From NCBI RefSeq assembly GCF_003812745.1, contig NZ_CP033831.1, positions 4,402,001 through 4,466,000 on the forward strand: DNA of 64,000 nucleotides, read 5' to 3'. Below the pieces are notes generated by a model. It had not been told where the DNA came from, did no database searches, and saw only the letters and a program-made list of their open reading frames with translations. The DNA comes from Serratia sp. FDAARGOS_506 (GTDB taxonomy: Bacteria; Pseudomonadota; Gammaproteobacteria; Enterobacterales; Enterobacteriaceae). The translations under genes were made by a program, and so were the position numbers. Of this stretch, positions 37,952 to 45,622 are shown one piece after another (position 1 is the stretch's first letter; every line of letters begins with the position of its first letter).

Positions 37952-38335
37952 ATGAAGACAAAACGGTTTTATCTGGCATCGCTGTTGGCTGTCGTCTGCT
38001 CGCTCCCCGCCGCGCCGCCGGCTTTCGCAGAGCAGACATCGATAGCGCATTTGACGTCCGATGATGTCAATCTGCCAGGCAGCGACTTTTTCCGTTTCTA
38101 TCGCAGTGCAGATAAACAGGAAAAAGAGAAAGCACGGATTTATTTGCTGGGCGTGTTGGACGCGACGGAAGGAAAAAGCTGGTGCCAATACAGCCAGCTA
38201 CAAACCGTCACTCTGCAGGAGTTTGTGTTCGAATTCTTTAATAAACTTCCCGCTGCGCGCCTGCACGAAAGGGCTGCCCCTCTGATTGAAGAGGCTCTGG
38301 CGACTCGCTTCCCCTGCAAAGGAGGCAAAGCATGA
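37952..38335 (+). CDS. rap1a: Rap1a/Tai-type periplasmic immunity protein
   Basis: This 127-residue secreted protein has a signal peptide ending near PPAFA (residue 26). The mature part follows the pattern of the Rap1a/Tai immunity family: [46 protein letters not shown] and a C-terminal RFPC. It would protect the periplasm against the Ssp1 amidase. It overlaps the ssp1 start in an ATGA junction, so immunity is made before, and coupled to, the effector. The a/b suffix is my best recollection of Serratia naming, not certain. Confidence 0.78.
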   Translation: MKTKRFYLASLLAVVCSLPAAPPAFAEQTSIAHLTSDDVNLPGSDFFRFYRSADKQEKEKARIYLLGVLDATEGKSWCQYSQLQTVTLQEFVFEFFNKLPAARLHERAAPLIEEALATRFPCKGGKA

Positions 38336-38823
38336 AACCTTTATATCGTCAGCTAAAAAGCAGCCATTACTCCTCTGATTACTCTAGCCCGGGATATTTG
38401 GCAGCAGAAGCCGTTTACGCCGAGATTGGTTATGAGCTTGATACGCTTCTAAAGCAAAACCCTGGTTATGCCAATACCTGTGCCGTCCGCATGAGCCTGG
38501 CGCTGTTGAAAGCCGGCATCAGCTTCAAAGGCCGCCTGCCAATCAAAAAAGGCGCCTATAAGGGTAAAACAATTGAACCTGGAGCCAAACTGCTGGCCGA
38601 TCAGTTGCATCGCTCCAGTAGTTTTGGCAAAGCCAACATTTTCTTTAATGCTCCAGATGCAGAGAAGGGTATCGGCAATAAAAAAGGCGTCGTGTTCTTC
38701 AATAAAATAACCAACTATGATGGCGGACACATTGATCTTATCGAACCAGAAAACTCGCTATTGACCTGCCATTCCCATTGCTATTTTAACTGCAAAGAAG
38801 TCTGGTTTTGGGAATTAAGCTAG
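38332..38823 (+). CDS. ssp1: Ssp1, T6SS peptidoglycan amidase effector (Tae4 family)
   Basis: The 163-residue effector is a DL-endopeptidase cleaving gamma-D-glutamyl-mDAP bonds. Catalytic Cys50 ([11 protein letters not shown]) and His133 (YDGGHIDL) are at the positions reported for Serratia marcescens Ssp1. There is no signal peptide, as expected for a T6SS cargo that reaches the target periplasm directly. It is flanked by two different immunity-like genes: an upstream Rap1a/Tai type and a downstream Tai4 type. The DNA here is more AT-rich than the structural T6SS genes. Confidence 0.93.
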   Translation: MKPLYRQLKSSHYSSDYSSPGYLAAEAVYAEIGYELDTLLKQNPGYANTCAVRMSLALLKAGISFKGRLPIKKGAYKGKTIEPGAKLLADQLHRSSSFGKANIFFNAPDAEKGIGNKKGVVFFNKITNYDGGHIDLIEPENSLLTCHSHCYFNCKEVWFWELS

Positions 38824-39278
38824 TGTTACATCGGCTGACCAGTAAAAGCATGAGGTTTGGTTTAACTGCATGCTTGCTTATCGCCTCATTAAGGCTGCAA
38901 GCAGCGCCGATTCAGGATCCTGTGGCATTTATCAAACAGATGCCTTATCACCAGGTCGTAAAAGAACTGGCATTGTCTCGCTGCCTGGCACAGGTCTCCG
39001 ATTCGGATAAGGCATTCTCTCTTGATGCAGCCAGAACGGCGAATGCGATGAGAGAATGGATGCCATTCGACATCGAATCAGGTGATGAGAAAATCAATGT
39101 TCTCATCGGAAAATATAAATCCAGAGTCAATGAGTTTCACAGTGAAACTAAAGACAAGAGTCAAGGCGTCACCTTGAACTGTCTGCGGTTGTACCATAGT
39201 TCTGAATTGGACAATCTTTCCCGACAGCTCATTGCAGGCAATCCAGATCGCACGTGGAATCAAGATAACGCGAAATAA
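38823..39278 (+). CDS. Tai4-family immunity-like protein downstream of ssp1
   Basis: The 151-residue secreted protein is read from GTG (TAGTG junction with the ssp1 stop, GGGAA upstream). An ATG at 38850 would give 142 residues. The signal peptide ends near LRLQAAP. The Tai4 layout is visible: a first Cys in LALSRCLAQV and a second in LNCLRLYHSSELDNL, the same C...CxxxxHS pattern found in the three genes after ssp2. It is likely an immunity protein for Ssp1 or for a related amidase. Confidence 0.75.
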   Translation: MLHRLTSKSMRFGLTACLLIASLRLQAAPIQDPVAFIKQMPYHQVVKELALSRCLAQVSDSDKAFSLDAARTANAMREWMPFDIESGDEKINVLIGKYKSRVNEFHSETKDKSQGVTLNCLRLYHSSELDNLSRQLIAGNPDRTWNQDNAK

Positions 39279-39473
39279 TTAAGCATTGAGCCATTAGCAC
39301 TTAATAGTGGCTCGGTAACCCGTACCGATAGTTTTCGGTATTTAAGAAGGTGCATGGCACAAGGATATAAATTGGTAATGCATTACCACACTTGCAATTC
39401 CTGCTGCTATTACCTGAGTTTTTCAACGTAACGTTAATACTACTGTTAACCCTTAATAAAGAGTGAAGAAACT
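39279..39473 (+). promoter_or_regulatory. hcp leader/promoter region with hairpin and perfect palindrome
   Basis: A 9-bp stem (39288-39296 with 39305-39313, one G-U pair) follows the immunity gene. A perfect 16-bp palindrome TGGTAATGCATTACCA lies at 39373-39388, about 86 bases upstream of hcp. hcp normally needs much higher expression than its neighbours, so a dedicated promoter here is expected. Confidence 0.55.
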
Positions 39474-39956
39474 ATGGCTATTGATATGTTCCTGAAAGTT
39501 GAAGGTGCCAGCGGCGAATCTAAAGATTCGAATCACAAAGGCTGGACCGACATTACTTCTTTCTCCTGGGGCGCTTCTCAACCGGGCAATATGGGCGTTG
39601 GCGGCGGCGGTGGCGCCGGTAAAGTGTGCTTCAACGATCTGCACGTCAACGCGCTGGTCGACAAGTCAACCCCGGCGCTGCTGAAGCACTGCTCCAGCGG
39701 TAAGCACCTGACCAAGGTTGAGTTGTCTGTCTGCAAGGCGGGCGGTACTCAGGTTGAGTACGTTAAAATCACCCTGGACGACGTGCTGGTGACCGCCGTG
39801 CAGTACACCGGCGCAGGCGGCGAAGATACCGTGGGCGTCACCTACTCCTTCCAGGCGGCGAAAGTGAAACAGCAATACTGGGAGCAGAGCGACAAAGGCG
39901 GCAAAGGCGCCGAAAGCAGCGCAGGTTGGAACATCAAGGAAAACCGCGAAGCTTAA
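39474..39956 (+). CDS. hcp: Hcp, T6SS tube protein
   Basis: The 160-residue Hcp builds the hexameric inner tube, is the major secreted protein and also chaperones small effectors. Recognised by MAIDMFLKVEGASGESKD, the HKGWTDITSFSWG strand and VTYSFQAAKVKQQYWEQ. It sits between the two amidase effector modules and is ended by a strong hairpin terminator. Confidence 0.98.
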   Translation: MAIDMFLKVEGASGESKDSNHKGWTDITSFSWGASQPGNMGVGGGGGAGKVCFNDLHVNALVDKSTPALLKHCSSGKHLTKVELSVCKAGGTQVEYVKITLDDVLVTAVQYTGAGGEDTVGVTYSFQAAKVKQQYWEQSDKGGKGAESSAGWNIKENREA

Positions 39957-39964
39957 TTTGTCTG

Positions 39965-39986
39965 CCCCCGGCTACGGCCGGGGGTT
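39965..39986 (+). terminator. Strong terminator/attenuator directly after hcp
   Basis: CCCCCGGC-TACG-GCCGGGGG is a perfect 8-bp GC stem with a stable tetraloop-size loop, followed by TTCATAAT. It starts 8 bases after the hcp stop and should reduce read-through into ssp2, letting hcp be expressed at a higher level. Confidence 0.85.
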
Positions 39987-40014
39987 CATAATATGGATAC
40001 AATGGAGAGTCAGG

Positions 40015-40499
40015 ATGAAAAAACCTCTATTTGGGCCCGCATGGATTCGTTTTTCTGAAGTCAATATCAATGTAAAAAAGTGGGTGCATTGATTGGTGGA
40101 AAAGTAGAAAGCAATATTGAAAACGGTATTTTTGAAAATGCTTGCCCTATACGAATGAGCTATGTACTCAACTATACAGGCATACCAATTCCCTCTAACT
40201 CCGGTTATGCGACTGTGTCTGGTAAAGATAAGAAATGGTATCTTTATCGTGTTAACGATATGATTCTCTTTCTAGAAAAGAACTTCGGCAAGCCTGATAT
40301 CACGGTGAAATCCCCTACCCCAGCTAAATTTTCAGGTAAAAAAGGGATAATGGTTATACAAGGAAATGGCTGGCGAAATGCCAGAGGACATGTCACATTA
40401 TGGAACGGTGACATTTGCTCTGACTCTTGTCATTTCATGGGGGATCCTGAGAATGGATCTTTTGTTCCTGAGGTCGCATCACTTTGGATATTAAAATGA
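40015..40499 (+). CDS. ssp2: Ssp2/Tae4-family T6SS amidase, split by a -1 frameshift at a slippery heptamer
   Basis: The ATG at 40015 (AGG upstream) opens a frame that stops at 40090-40092 after 25 codons. The rest of the gene lies in the -1 frame up to 40499. Joining the frames at A-AAA-AAG (40074-40080) gives a 161-residue protein. In it the Tae4 catalytic residues fall exactly at family positions: Cys44 (NACPIRMS), His126 (ARGHVTLW) and Asp137 (CSDSC). The joint occurs at the heptamer used for -1 frameshifting in E. coli dnaX. No strong downstream stem was seen. Alternatives are a one-base loss in an A tract (6 instead of 7), a sequencing error, or initiation at GTG 40080 giving an N-truncated 139-residue protein. 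Ssp2 cleaves peptidoglycan peptide cross-links in target cells. Confidence 0.85.
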
Positions 40500-40855
40500 A
40501 GACTACCCACATCGCCCTTGCTCTTCTTCTCGTTTCGCCTATGCTGCTGGCGGAAGATATAAAAATAGAAAACTTACCTCAAAGCGAGCTTTATGAAAAT
40601 TGGCTGGTTAGCCGCTGCATTGGGAAGTCTACTGACTCAGAAAAAACCAAGCAAGATGCCTTCCGTTCCGCTTCCGCCTATTTAGAATTCAGTAAACTCC
40701 CCATGGATGCATTCGAACAAGGCGAAAAACTGGCTGAACAGTACGCCAATAAAAATAGTCAAGGCTCAGTTAAAGGAAGTTATCATACTTTAGATTGCCT
40801 TTCGCTGCAGAATTCCAGTGAAGCTAAAGCCATCTTCGAACGTTACTCTAATTAA
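40496..40855 (+). CDS. rap2a: Rap2a/Tai4 immunity protein, cognate of Ssp2
   Basis: The 119-residue secreted protein is read from MKTTHIALAL, overlapping the ssp2 stop in an ATGA junction. The signal peptide ends at LLAE. The mature part has the Tai4 pattern: WLVSRCIG, an alpha-helical core, and YHTLDCLSLQNSSEAK. Coupling and position make it the cognate immunity of the amidase at 40015-40499. Confidence 0.85.
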   Translation: MKTTHIALALLLVSPMLLAEDIKIENLPQSELYENWLVSRCIGKSTDSEKTKQDAFRSASAYLEFSKLPMDAFEQGEKLAEQYANKNSQGSVKGSYHTLDCLSLQNSSEAKAIFERYSN

Positions 40856-41014
40856 TAATTAATATTGCAGATTGCAATTTTATAAAATTATTAATTCAAG
40901 AAAATTAGAGTTTTATTAACTATTTTCACTGGGTATTAGCCATCAAGCATTGAGATACTCATGCGCTGGTTATCTACTACTCTGCACAAACCATACGGAT
41001 TTTGGAGTGTTGAG

Positions 41015-41473
41015 ATGAAAAGAATCCTTATCTCCTTTTTTTGCCTATATGCCACTTTTGCTATAGCGCAAAAAAATCAAGAAGAGTCGATTGAAAAGTG
41101 GCCGCCGCAAGCGGCGTACAGAAGTTATTTTCAAAACTACAAGGATATTGCTCTAACCTACTGCATTTCCGGCGCTTATAAGACATCACCAGAAGCCAGC
41201 AAAGATGCAATTGCCTCATCGAATGGAATCGATGCTTGGTCATACTATGCAATTCGTGATGAAGAATCCCCTATCATTGCGCTGACAAAGCAGTACTTGC
41301 AAAAAAATTACAATGCTAAGGACGGAAAAAGCCGCTTAGACTTAATGAAGTGCATGGATATGTACCATAGTGAAGATCTTGACAAACTTGCGAAAGACTA
41401 TGTACAGCGCCCTAATGATAATTGGGTGAAAGACAATCCGGGTAGAGTAAATGAAAAACCGTCTCGGAAATAA
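41015..41473 (+). CDS. Tai4-family immunity-like protein (orphan 1)
   Basis: The 152-residue secreted protein is read from MKRILISFFC; the 18-residue upstream extension has no ribosome site. The signal peptide ends at TFAIA. The Tai4 layout is clear: LTYCISGAY, internal helices, and LDLMKCMDMYHSEDLDKLAKDY. No effector gene accompanies it. It is one of three Tai4-type genes in tandem, preceded by a 159-base AT-rich gap. Confidence 0.78.
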   Translation: MKRILISFFCLYATFAIAQKNQEESIEKWPPQAAYRSYFQNYKDIALTYCISGAYKTSPEASKDAIASSNGIDAWSYYAIRDEESPIIALTKQYLQKNYNAKDGKSRLDLMKCMDMYHSEDLDKLAKDYVQRPNDNWVKDNPGRVNEKPSRK

Positions 41474-41476
41474 TCA

Positions 41477-41839
41477 GTGAAAAGAATCTTACTGACTGTG
41501 ACCATCGCCGCAACGTTGAACGCTAATGCAGCGACAAAAATTGACTATTCCTCTGCCGAATACCTCAAAAACTACGCGCTTAGCGTTTGTATCGCCGAGG
41601 GATACTCAGCAAAAGAAGTCAAAAACGACGCCGCCGCCGCTGCTCGGGGTTACGCGGAATTCGGCGATTATTCTCTGGAAGCGCATACCGCTGTCAGGAC
41701 GCTGGCAAAAGAATTTCTGGCAAAGCACTATGACAGCATGTCTGGGGAGCCGATGACGATGGCAAAGTGCATCGATCTTGTACATAGCCAAGCGCTGCAA
41801 ACCATCATCAAGAAGTACCAAGGGAAAGACGACAACTGA
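41477..41839 (+). CDS. Tai4-family immunity-like protein (orphan 2)
   Basis: The 120-residue secreted protein starts at GTG, 3 bases after the previous gene. The signal peptide ends at LNANA. Conserved features are ALSVCIAEGY and MTMAKCIDLVHSQALQTII, the same two-Cys framework as the other three Tai4-type genes. It has higher GC than its neighbour, hinting at a separate origin. No effector partner is next to it. Confidence 0.78.
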   Translation: MKRILLTVTIAATLNANAATKIDYSSAEYLKNYALSVCIAEGYSAKEVKNDAAAAARGYAEFGDYSLEAHTAVRTLAKEFLAKHYDSMSGEPMTMAKCIDLVHSQALQTIIKKYQGKDDN

Positions 41840-42082
41840 TATCAGAATTAGTTATGAGAGAGCCCTTACCCTTGAGATGTTCAACGGAATTTCATTTCAC
41901 CTTCTTATTCCATAATTCTTTCAATTAATAACAAAAGCATTTCGTAAAATTAAGACTACAACAAGCCTTAGTGAACGAGTTAAGAAACAACTTAACGGCT
42001 TGCCAAAATATCCGCCAATTTTGGCAAGCCAAAGATCGAATCATTAATTATTGCACTACCTACTAATCAGCAGGAATGCCTT

Positions 42083-43819
42083 ATGCGATTTTCCATTGTA
42101 AAAAATAAAAGCGGCCAGGTTCCGCCACAGAGCAGTTGCGATTTTCTGCCGCCGGGCGGCACCATCGGCCGCAGCGTGGACAACAATCTGGTGCTGCCGG
42201 ACGAAGAGCGCGCCATTTCCCGCCTGCAGGCGATCGTGCATATTTCCGCTGACGGCGAATGCCGTATCACCAACCGCGGCAACGTCACCCGCGTGCTGCT
42301 GAACGACATTCCGCTGGAGCGTGGCCGCCAGGTTGAACTGCAGGACGGCGACGTGCTCGGCATCGACGATTACCAGATTGAAGTCAGCGCGCTGCAGCAG
42401 CACGCCGCACCACAGGCCCAACCGGTGGCTAAGGCCGCCGCCGTTGCCGCGGTTGCGGCCCCTGCAGCAGCCGCCCAAGAAAAGTCCGCCGCGCCAATCC
42501 CCAACGAAATCTGGGACAGTCTGGTGGAAGAATTTACGCCGAATGCGCCGGCCGCAGTCACGCCGCCGCCGGTCGCCAATCCGAACAATCATCCGCTGCT
42601 GGACACTCCCGCTCACGAGCTGAACCCGGCCGATCCGCTGGCGCAGCTGGCGGGCGATGTCGATCTGCGCCAGCTGCAGCAGCAGCAAACCGATCCGGCG
42701 GCGCTGTTCAATACCGACACCACCTTTGAGCGCGAACACATCCTGGCCGATACCACCCCCAGCGCGCTGCTGGCGGAGCAGGCGGCGCCAGTGCGGCCGG
42801 CAACCCCGGCTCAGAATGCGCAGCAACCGGAGCAAGAGCTGGATCCGCTGGCGCTGTTCGGCGGCTCATCCGCTCCCGCGTCGCCAGAAACGCTAAACAG
42901 CAACGATCCGCTGGGGCTGCTGATGGGCGGCGCCGTGCCGCTGGCTCAGCCGGAGGAACCGGCACAACCGCTCGCACCGCCGTCTCCGCCGCCGATCGCC
43001 GCACAACCGCAAGCGCCGCGCTCGCAGCCGACGCCGCCACCCGTGCAGATCCCCGAGCCACAGTCCCAACCTGCGCCGCAGTTCAGCCAGCAGGAACCGC
43101 CTGCGCAGCCACCGCGCCAGCGCCAGGGCAACCGCCTGGGCATCGATCCGGTCGCCTACCAGTCCGCTCAGCGGCAGCACACCGCCGTGCCGAATGGCGA
43201 CACCTTAGAGGGGCCGCTGCTGACGGCGCTGCTGCAAGGCATTGGTCTCGACGATCTGCAGCCGCAGCCGCATTTCGACGAACGACAGATCCGCCAGGCC
43301 GGCCGCCTGCTGAGCCTGTTCTCACAAGGCACCGTCGCCCTGCTTTCATCCCGCTCGATCCTCAAGCGCGGCGTGAAGGCCGAGATGACCATGATCCTCG
43401 ACGAGGCCAACAACCCGTTCAAGCTGCTGCCTTCGGGCAAAACGGTGCTGATGCAGATGTTCGGCAGCCAGATGCCAGGCTTTATGCCGCCGGAGCAGGC
43501 GGTACGCGACGCGCTGATCGACCTGCAGGCGCACCAGCTGGGGATGATCGCCGGCATCCGCGCCATCATCGCCGCCATGCTGCAGTCGTTCAACCCGGAG
43601 CGCCTCGAAGAGGAAGCACGCAAGGAAGGCGTGGCGCCGCGTCTGTCGCTGCCCGCCAACCGCAAGGCTGCGCTGTGGGACTACTTCGTGAAGAACTATC
43701 AGCAAACCTCCGGCGAGATCGAGGACGATTTCCACACCCTGTTCGGCGAAGCCTTCCTGCACGCCTATGACGTTGAAGTGAATCAATACAAAGACTCACA
43801 GACCAAACCGGACGCGTAA
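42083..43819 (+). CDS. tagH: FHA-domain T6SS protein (TagH/Fha)
   Basis: The 578-residue cytoplasmic scaffold is activated by PpkA phosphorylation and promotes assembly. The N-terminal forkhead-associated domain (about 1-105) shows GRSVDNNLVLPDEERAISRLQA and NVTRVLLND. A long Ala/Pro/Gln-rich disordered linker (about 110-345) follows. The C-terminal TagH domain (about 385-570) shows FSQGTVALLSSRSILKR and NPFKLLPSG. pppA starts on its stop codon (TAATG). Confidence 0.93.
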   Translation: MRFSIVKNKSGQVPPQSSCDFLPPGGTIGRSVDNNLVLPDEERAISRLQAIVHISADGECRITNRGNVTRVLLNDIPLERGRQVELQDGDVLGIDDYQIEVSALQQHAAPQAQPVAKAAAVAAVAAPAAAAQEKSAAPIPNEIWDSLVEEFTPNAPAAVTPPPVANPNNHPLLDTPAHELNPADPLAQLAGDVDLRQLQQQQTDPAALFNTDTTFEREHILADTTPSALLAEQAAPVRPATPAQNAQQPEQELDPLALFGGSSAPASPETLNSNDPLGLLMGGAVPLAQPEEPAQPLAPPSPPPIAAQPQAPRSQPTPPPVQIPEPQSQPAPQFSQQEPPAQPPRQRQGNRLGIDPVAYQSAQRQHTAVPNGDTLEGPLLTALLQGIGLDDLQPQPHFDERQIRQAGRLLSLFSQGTVALLSSRSILKRGVKAEMTMILDEANNPFKLLPSGKTVLMQMFGSQMPGFMPPEQAVRDALIDLQAHQLGMIAGIRAIIAAMLQSFNPERLEEEARKEGVAPRLSLPANRKAALWDYFVKNYQQTSGEIEDDFHTLFGEAFLHAYDVEVNQYKDSQTKPDA

Positions 43820-44592
43820 TGAATATCACCATAGCCTCTACCTCCAACCAGGGCGGCCGCGCCTCCAACCAGGATCAGACCGGCGAGGTGCTCGGCAACC
43901 GCGCCGCCTGTTTCGTGGTGTGCGACGGCATTGCCGGCTTTCCGGGCGGCGATATCGCCGCCAAACTGGCGCGCGACACCATTTTGCAAAACTTCGACGG
44001 CGAAAAGCACCTGAACGCCCAGAGCATTCGTCAGCACATCACGCGCGCCAACGCCGCCATCCACCAGCAGCAGCGGCAGTCGGACGAATACAGCAAGATG
44101 GGTACCACGCTGGTCAGCCTGTTTATCGATCGCGATTACCAGCTGGCCTACTGGGCGCACGCCGGCGACAGCCGCCTGTACCTGTTCCGCCGCGGCTACC
44201 TGCATGCCGTCACCACCGACCACAGCCTGATACAACAGATGCAAGACGCCGGTTATCAAACCAACGGCATCAACAGCAACCTGCTGTATTTCGCGCTGGG
44301 GCTCAATGAAGAACGCGACGCCACCTACAGCGACGTGCTGCAGCTGGAAGACGGCGACGTTTTCCTGCTGTGCACCGACGGTTTCTGGCACAGCTTCAGC
44401 CAGGCCGAACTGGAACAGTCGCTGCACATGGTCAACTCCCCCAGCGAGTGGATCGCCCTGATGCAGCAGGCATGGAAGAAAAACAATAACAGCGATAACT
44501 ACAGCGCTATCGCCGTCTGGATTGGCTCACCGCAGGAAACCACCCTGCTGCATTCACTGGCGGATGCGGAGCGGTTTCTGAGCCGCGACTGA
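43819..44592 (+). CDS. pppA: PppA, T6SS PP2C-type phosphatase
   Basis: This 257-residue protein phosphatase 2C antagonises PpkA. Metal-binding motifs are visible: NQDQTGEV, VCDGIAGFPGGDIAA, AHAGDSRLYL, LCTDGFW and SDNYSAIAVW. It completes the TPP (threonine phosphorylation pathway) with tagH and ppkA. It overlaps tagH by one base, supporting co-translation. Confidence 0.93.
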   Translation: MNITIASTSNQGGRASNQDQTGEVLGNRAACFVVCDGIAGFPGGDIAAKLARDTILQNFDGEKHLNAQSIRQHITRANAAIHQQQRQSDEYSKMGTTLVSLFIDRDYQLAYWAHAGDSRLYLFRRGYLHAVTTDHSLIQQMQDAGYQTNGINSNLLYFALGLNEERDATYSDVLQLEDGDVFLLCTDGFWHSFSQAELEQSLHMVNSPSEWIALMQQAWKKNNNSDNYSAIAVWIGSPQETTLLHSLADAERFLSRD

Positions 44593-44620
44593 GCAGCGCA
44601 TATTCACAGCAAGGTTCACT

Positions 44621-45607
44621 ATGAAATATTGGATGCCGGGGCTCGTCGCCCTGATGGCGGTACCGACCGCGCAAGCGATGAACTATCGCCTGGTTTACTC
44701 CCCCAGCCAGAAGCTGGAAGTGTTTATCGATGACGTCAAAAACAGCAATCCCGAAAGCTGGTGCGGCAAAAGCATTCCGCTGCGCATCGTCGCGGCGCAA
44801 GGCAAAGATCCGGCGGTGCTGAACGACTTTCTGCCGCGCGTTGGCAATCTGCTGGAAAAGCAGTGCTCGAAAGCCGGCCAACTGCCCTGGACGCTGACCG
44901 ACAAGCGCGGTGAAAAACTGGCCAGCGGCGACGCCGCCAAAGCGCGCGGCTGGAAGCCGGTAGTCAAACAAGAAACCGTCGAGCAGCCGGAAACCCCGCC
45001 GCAGCCGGCGATCCCTGCGGCGGTGGCCGTGACCTCTCCGCAGGCGGACACCGCGCCGCCTCAGCGTTTCAACCTGCCGCAGGGCTGCCACTTCCGCACC
45101 TTCTGGCATGACGACGCCAACGGCGGCGCGCTGTTCATTCCCGCCGGCGACGCGCTCCGCTGCGGCGAGGACGGCTGGCTGCAAGGCAGCGGCGCGGTCA
45201 CGCTGCAACAGGGCGGCCAAACCCTCTCGCCGACATTGTGGTTCCTGCAAGGCTATCCGCTGGCGCAGCTCAACGGCGGCGATCGCGCGCTGACCGTCGT
45301 CAGCGCCAACGCCCAACGGCTGGTGCTGGGCGGTAACCCGCAGGCGCCGGGCAGCTTCCTGCTGCTGAGTTTCGAACCGAAGCTGCACGCCTGGGCGTTC
45401 AACGGCGAAGCAATCGTTGAAATGCCGCGCATCGACGCCGCTGACGAGAACAAGGTCAAACAGCGCGTGCAGCAGGCGCAAACCGCCTGGCAGCCGCTGC
45501 TGAGCGCCCCCGCTCCGCTGACCTTCAAGCTGGTGGAAAAGCTGGCCGCAGACCGGGTCGATCCCGCCAGCGGCAGCTACCTGTCGGTTAACGGCGCCAC
45601 TCACTGA
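44621..45607 (+). CDS. Unknown periplasmic T6SS-island protein
   Basis: The 328-residue protein has a signal peptide (cleavage near AQA, residue 19), a first domain (about 20-120) with Cys in SWCGKS and KQCSK, and a Pro/Ala linker. A second domain (about 150-328) contains GCHFRTFWHDDANGG and LRCGEDGWLQGSG. The beta-rich second half may be a binding domain. It lies between pppA and tagJ within the regulatory part of the island, so a periplasmic sensor or regulator role is possible (inference only). I do not recognise the family. Confidence 0.6.
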   Translation: MKYWMPGLVALMAVPTAQAMNYRLVYSPSQKLEVFIDDVKNSNPESWCGKSIPLRIVAAQGKDPAVLNDFLPRVGNLLEKQCSKAGQLPWTLTDKRGEKLASGDAAKARGWKPVVKQETVEQPETPPQPAIPAAVAVTSPQADTAPPQRFNLPQGCHFRTFWHDDANGGALFIPAGDALRCGEDGWLQGSGAVTLQQGGQTLSPTLWFLQGYPLAQLNGGDRALTVVSANAQRLVLGGNPQAPGSFLLLSFEPKLHAWAFNGEAIVEMPRIDAADENKVKQRVQQAQTAWQPLLSAPAPLTFKLVEKLAADRVDPASGSYLSVNGATH

Positions 45608-45622
45608 TTATAAGGAAAGCCC

